DNA from: Planctomycetaceae bacterium
GTDB lineage: Bacteria; Planctomycetota; Planctomycetia; Isosphaerales; Isosphaeraceae
Length of the DNA: 8,323 bases
NCBI GenBank assembly: GCA_019232645.1
Contig: JAFANO010000535.1
Coordinates: 1 to 8,323, forward strand
Reading direction: 5' to 3'
The translations under genes and the position numbers were made by a program. The notes under the pieces are model-generated. The model saw only the letters and a list, made by a program, of their open reading frames with translations, was not told where the DNA came from and searched no databases. The number at the start of each line of letters is the position of its first letter. Positions within the stretch are counted from its first letter, which is position 1. Positions 5,819-8,323 of the stretch are shown one piece after another.

Positions 5819-6703
5819 ATGCATCCAACCATCACCGCGTTCCTCGACCATCTCCGGAACGAGCGCAATGCCTCGGCCCACACGATCCGGTGCTATGAGG
5901 ACGACCTCTCGCAGTTCTGCCAGTTCCTGGCGGAGACCCGGCGCGAGGAGGCCGACCCTTCGGCCGTCGACGCCCGGCGGCTCCGACGCTACTCGGCCTG
6001 GCTCAACGGCCGCGGTTACGCGGCGAGTACCGTCGCCCGACGGCTGGCGAGCCTGCGGTCGTTTTACCGCTATCAGCGCCGGCAGGGGGTCGTCACGATC
6101 GACCCGTCCGGCGGGCTCCGGAACCCGAAACAGCCCCGGCGGCTGCCGCGGCTGCTCCGCGTCGAGGACGTGATCCGCCTGCTCGACGGGATCCCCACCG
6201 GCGAACCGCTCGGCGTCCGCGACCGCGCGATGTTCGAGACGCTCTACGGCGGCGGGCTCCGGGTCAGCGAGCTCGTGGGGCTCGACCTCGACGACCTCGA
6301 CCTCGAGCAGGAGCTGGTCCGGGTCCGCGGCAAGGGGCGCCGGGAACGGCTCTGCCCGGTCGGACGGATGGCGGCGTCATGGCTCGCCCGCTGGGTCGCG
6401 CTGCGACAGCCCAAGGACCCGAAAGGCCCGGCGGTCTTCCTCAATCGCTTCGGCACCCGGCTGACGACGCGGAGCGTCGGCCGGCTGCTCGAGACGTACC
6501 TCGCCGGCCTCGGGCTCGACCTCGGCGCCAGCCCGCACACCCTCCGTCACAGCTTCGCCACCCACCTGCTCGACCGGGGCGCCGACCTGCGGAGCGTCCA
6601 GGAGCTCCTCGGCCATCGCAGCCTGACGACGACCCAGATCTATACGCACGTCACCCAGGAGCGAATGCTCGACGCCTATCACGACGCCCATCCCCGCGCC
6701 TAG
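5819..6703 (+). CDS. xerC: Tyrosine recombinase XerC
   Basis: This 294-residue site-specific recombinase, with XerD, should resolve chromosome dimers at dif near the division septum. The N-terminal SAM-like core-binding domain (~3-90) has FLDHLRNERNASAHTIRCYE (8-27) and LASLRSFYRY (76-85). The catalytic domain (~105-290) carries the complete set: R148 in GGLRVSEL, K172 in RGKGRRE, H240 and R243 in PHTLRHSFATHLL, H266 in LLGHRSL, and nucleophile Y275 in TQIYTHVT. The length is standard and there is no arm-type N-terminal extension, so it is host XerC rather than a phage or island integrase. XerD could look similar; the C-terminal half alone does not separate them, but the length and N-terminus favour XerC. 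The ribosome binding site is weak (ACGGGG, 6 nt before ATG 5819). It converges with the dehydrogenase gene 82 nt away. Confidence 0.92.
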   Translation: MHPTITAFLDHLRNERNASAHTIRCYEDDLSQFCQFLAETRREEADPSAVDARRLRRYSAWLNGRGYAASTVARRLASLRSFYRYQRRQGVVTIDPSGGLRNPKQPRRLPRLLRVEDVIRLLDGIPTGEPLGVRDRAMFETLYGGGLRVSELVGLDLDDLDLEQELVRVRGKGRRERLCPVGRMAASWLARWVALRQPKDPKGPAVFLNRFGTRLTTRSVGRLLETYLAGLGLDLGASPHTLRHSFATHLLDRGADLRSVQELLGHRSLTTTQIYTHVTQERMLDAYHDAHPRA

Positions 6704-6785
6704 GCGGCGGTCGACCTCCGACTCGCCCTCCTGGGTGGTTGCGCCGTCGAGACATGTGGCCCTTTGAGAGACCTTCCGATCTCCT

Positions 6786-7931
6786 TCAGACCGGCACGAC
6801 CATCTGCCACTGGCCGACCTCGGCCGAGTCGAGCACCGCGTCGCAGACGGCCTGCGTGGGCAGGGCGTCGCGGAAGGTCGGGCCGGCGGGGGTGCCGGTC
6901 TCGAGGCCCTTGAGGAAGTCGGCCAACGAGTTGATGAACGTGTGCTCGTAGCCGATCGTCGTGCCCGGAACCCACCAGTTCTTCATGTACGGGTGCTCGA
7001 ACCCCGTGACGTGGATCGATCGCCAGCCCTGCAGGTGCGACGGGTCGTTGTGGTCGAAGAATAGGAGCCGATGCGGGTCCTCCAGGTCGAAGGCGATCGA
7101 GGCGTGCTCGCCGTTGATCTCGAACCCGTTCTTGTTCTTCCGGCCCCTCGCGTAGCGGGTCGACTCGAACAGGCCGAGCGAGCCGTTGGCGAACCGGCAG
7201 AGGAACTGGCAGGCGTCGTCGATCTCGACCGCTTTCTTCTCGTCGGGTGCGTCCTGGAGCGGACGCTCCTTGATGAACGTCTCGACGTCGCCGACGACCT
7301 TGGTCACCGGGCCGTTGAGCCAGATCGCGGTGTCGACCGCGTGGCTGATCAGGTCGCCGGTGACGCCCGAGCCGGCCACGTCCTTGTCGAGCCGCCAGAG
7401 CGTCTGGCCCCCTTGGGGCAGGTCGGGGCTGATCGTCCAGTCCTGGAGGTAGTAGGCGCGGTAGTGGAAGACCCGCCCCAGCCGCCCTTCGTCGACGATC
7501 TGCTTGGCCAGCGTGATCGCCGGGACGCGGCGGTAGTTGAACCAGACGAAGTTGGCCACGCCGGCCCGCTCGACCGCCTCGGTCATCTCCGACGCCTCGG
7601 CCAGGTTCATCGCCAGCGGCTTCTCGCACAGGATCGTCTTGCCCGCCGCCGCGGCGGCCAGCGCGATCTCCCTGTGGGTGTTGTTCGGGCTGCCGATGTC
7701 GATCGCGTCGACATCCTTCCGCTCGACGACCTTGCGCCAGTCGGTCTCGGTCGACTCCCAGCCCCAGTTCTCGGCGAACTTCTGGATCTTCTCCGGGTCG
7801 CGGGCGCAGGCGACCTTCAGGACCGGCAGGTATTTCAAGTCGAAGAACTGGCTCACCTGCCGGTAGGCGTTCGAATGCGCCCGGCCCATGAAGCCGTAAC
7901 CGATCATCGCCACGTTGAGCGTCTTGGCCAT
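6786..7931 (-). CDS. Gfo/Idh/MocA family NAD(P)-dependent oxidoreductase
   Basis: This 381-residue cytosolic dehydrogenase most likely oxidises or reduces a sugar, inositol or sugar acid. The Rossmann domain (1-~130) starts with [19 protein letters not shown] (5-23), holding GxGxxG at G11, G13 and G16. It includes the second-strand region [10 protein letters not shown] (39-48), [10 protein letters not shown] (77-86) and the family signature CEKPLA (102-107) with K104. The C-terminal alpha/beta domain has GDLISHAVD (192-200); D193 and H197 have the Asp-x3-His spacing that, with the lysine, forms the catalytic triad in inositol dehydrogenase. The frame opens at 7973, but ATG 7929-7931 fits the family start and has GTAGGA about 9 nt upstream. 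The substrate is not evident. The unrecognised gene upstream on the same strand ends 123 nt away and may share the transcript unless the hairpin at 8018-8050 stops it. Confidence 0.93.
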   Translation of the reverse strand: MAKTLNVAMIGYGFMGRAHSNAYRQVSQFFDLKYLPVLKVACARDPEKIQKFAENWGWESTETDWRKVVERKDVDAIDIGSPNNTHREIALAAAAAGKTILCEKPLAMNLAEASEMTEAVERAGVANFVWFNYRRVPAITLAKQIVDEGRLGRVFHYRAYYLQDWTISPDLPQGGQTLWRLDKDVAGSGVTGDLISHAVDTAIWLNGPVTKVVGDVETFIKERPLQDAPDEKKAVEIDDACQFLCRFANGSLGLFESTRYARGRKNKNGFEINGEHASIAFDLEDPHRLLFFDHNDPSHLQGWRSIHVTGFEHPYMKNWWVPGTTIGYEHTFINSLADFLKGLETGTPAGPTFRDALPTQAVCDAVLDSAEVGQWQMVVPV

Positions 7932-8054
7932 AGCGGAGAATCCTACAAAGGTGCACTCGGCGGTAGCCATCAAGCAGGCGGCCGATGTTGGAAAATTGGG
8001 GGGATGGCCAGCAAGTCGGTGGGGGCGGGCCTCCGGAGGCCGCTCCCACCGCGA
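7932..8054. other. Spacer upstream of the dehydrogenase gene
   Basis: These 123 nt lie between the end of the right-edge gene and the dehydrogenase start, both on the minus strand. The main feature is the hairpin at 8018-8050. Between hairpin and start codon is an AT-richer patch, AATTTTCC (complement of 7992-7999). It could contribute to a promoter or to a distant U-run, but no clear -35/-10 pair is seen. Confidence 0.4.
8018..8050. repeat. Strong GC-rich hairpin after the right-edge gene (terminator- or REP-like)
   Basis: GGTGGGGGC (8018-8026) pairs with GCTCCCACC (8042-8050), eight Watson-Crick pairs and one wobble. Inside, after one bulged G, the perfect palindrome GGCCTCCGGAGGCC (8028-8041) extends the stem. 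It begins 4 nt after the minus-strand stop codon at 8055-8057. No U-tract follows directly on the minus strand; the nearest T-run is about 20 nt further. It may be a terminator of unusual form, a 3'-end stabiliser, or a copy of a dispersed palindromic repeat. Confidence 0.6.
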
Positions 8055-8323
8055 TCACTCGCGCCAGCCGTGCGCGTCCCGGACGGCGATCATCGTCGCG
8101 AGGATGTCGTTCCAGGTCTTGGGGTTCAACATCACGGCGTTGGGGAACATGCAGCCGTCCCAGCAGATATGGCGGAACTTCTTGGTCAGCCGGCTCTCCT
8201 CGTCGCGGAGCCAGAAGCCGGCGTGACGCGGGATGTCGAGCTTGCCGTTGGGGTCGGTCGCCAGGCAGTGGCGCCCGGTGTGGTCGTGCGAGCCCGAGCC
8301 GAAGACGGTCGCGTCGTTCTGCG
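8055..8323 (-). CDS. C-terminal part of an unrecognised protein (5' end off-window)
   Basis: The minus strand stays open from the right edge to TGA at 8055-8057, giving 88 C-terminal residues. I do not recognise the family. The sequence is clearly protein-like: HDHTGRHC (visible residues 12-19), [13 protein letters not shown] (29-41), [17 protein letters not shown] (47-63), [18 protein letters not shown] (69-86). It is rich in His, Trp and Cys, which suggests an enzyme, perhaps metal-dependent. Cysteines at visible positions 19, 53 and 57 and histidines at 12, 14, 18, 33 and 51 are candidate ligands. It precedes the Gfo/Idh/MocA gene on the same strand, where sugar-processing enzymes are common, but that is only context. 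Confidence 0.7.
   Translation of the reverse strand, partial: QNDATVFGSGSHDHTGRHCLATDPNGKLDIPRHAGFWLRDEESRLTKKFRHICWDGCMFPNAVMLNPKTWNDILATMIAVRDAHGWRE

Noticed and set aside
5484..6703. Possible genomic island: a tRNA next to a tyrosine recombinase
   Set aside because: The recombinase has the length and motifs of housekeeping XerC. No repeat of the tRNA 3' end was seen, and no cargo genes of mobile type are present.
6706..6727. Small hairpin between xerC and the dehydrogenase gene as terminator
   Set aside because: The stem is 8 bp with a bulge and no T-run follows on either strand, so it is not above what GC-rich DNA gives by chance.
6700..8058. A 452-codon minus-strand frame overlapping the dehydrogenase gene
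   Set aside because: It is frame-shifted relative to the Gfo/Idh/MocA protein and its Arg/Gly/Pro-rich product shows no domain.

Overview
The window is high-GC bacterial chromosome. It most resembles a planctomycete, probably of the Isosphaera/Singulisphaera group. This rests on the style of the genes: a soluble FHA-GAF histidine kinase, a remnant of the N-terminus typical of planctomycete ECF sigma factors, a Gfo/Idh/MocA oxidoreductase, and short unrelated operons on both strands. The taxonomic placement is an inference from gene style. No marker gene proves it.

Layout, left to right. Positions 1-202 hold no complete gene. They carry a leftward promoter-like pair, a GC-rich hairpin and a Shine-Dalgarno-like site, as if a gene begins just beyond the left edge. 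A leftward cluster follows (2474 to 203): a DUF3006 protein overlaps by 4 nt a membrane-anchored metallo-beta-lactamase-fold protein of the ComEC type with a ComEA-like helix-hairpin-helix tail, then hemD (uroporphyrinogen-III synthase). A 255-nt divergent spacer separates this cluster from a rightward FHA-GAF-histidine kinase gene (2730-4463). Next come a probable ECF sigma-factor remnant (minus) and a small hotdog-fold thioesterase (minus). A single tRNA gene with a CAT anticodon (minus) follows, with its own terminator and a promoter-like -10. xerC (plus) faces a Gfo/Idh/MocA-family dehydrogenase (minus). Upstream of the dehydrogenase on the same strand is the 3' end of an unrecognised gene that runs off the right edge, followed by a strong hairpin.

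The genes do not form one pathway. Housekeeping functions (hemD, xerC, tRNA) are interleaved with regulatory and catabolic genes. The most coherent unit is the DUF3006/MBL-HhH pair. It joins in one exported or membrane-tethered polypeptide the hydrolase domain of ComEC and the DNA-binding fold of ComEA, with no channel protein visible nearby. I see no CRISPR array, insertion sequence, phage gene or toxin-antitoxin pair.
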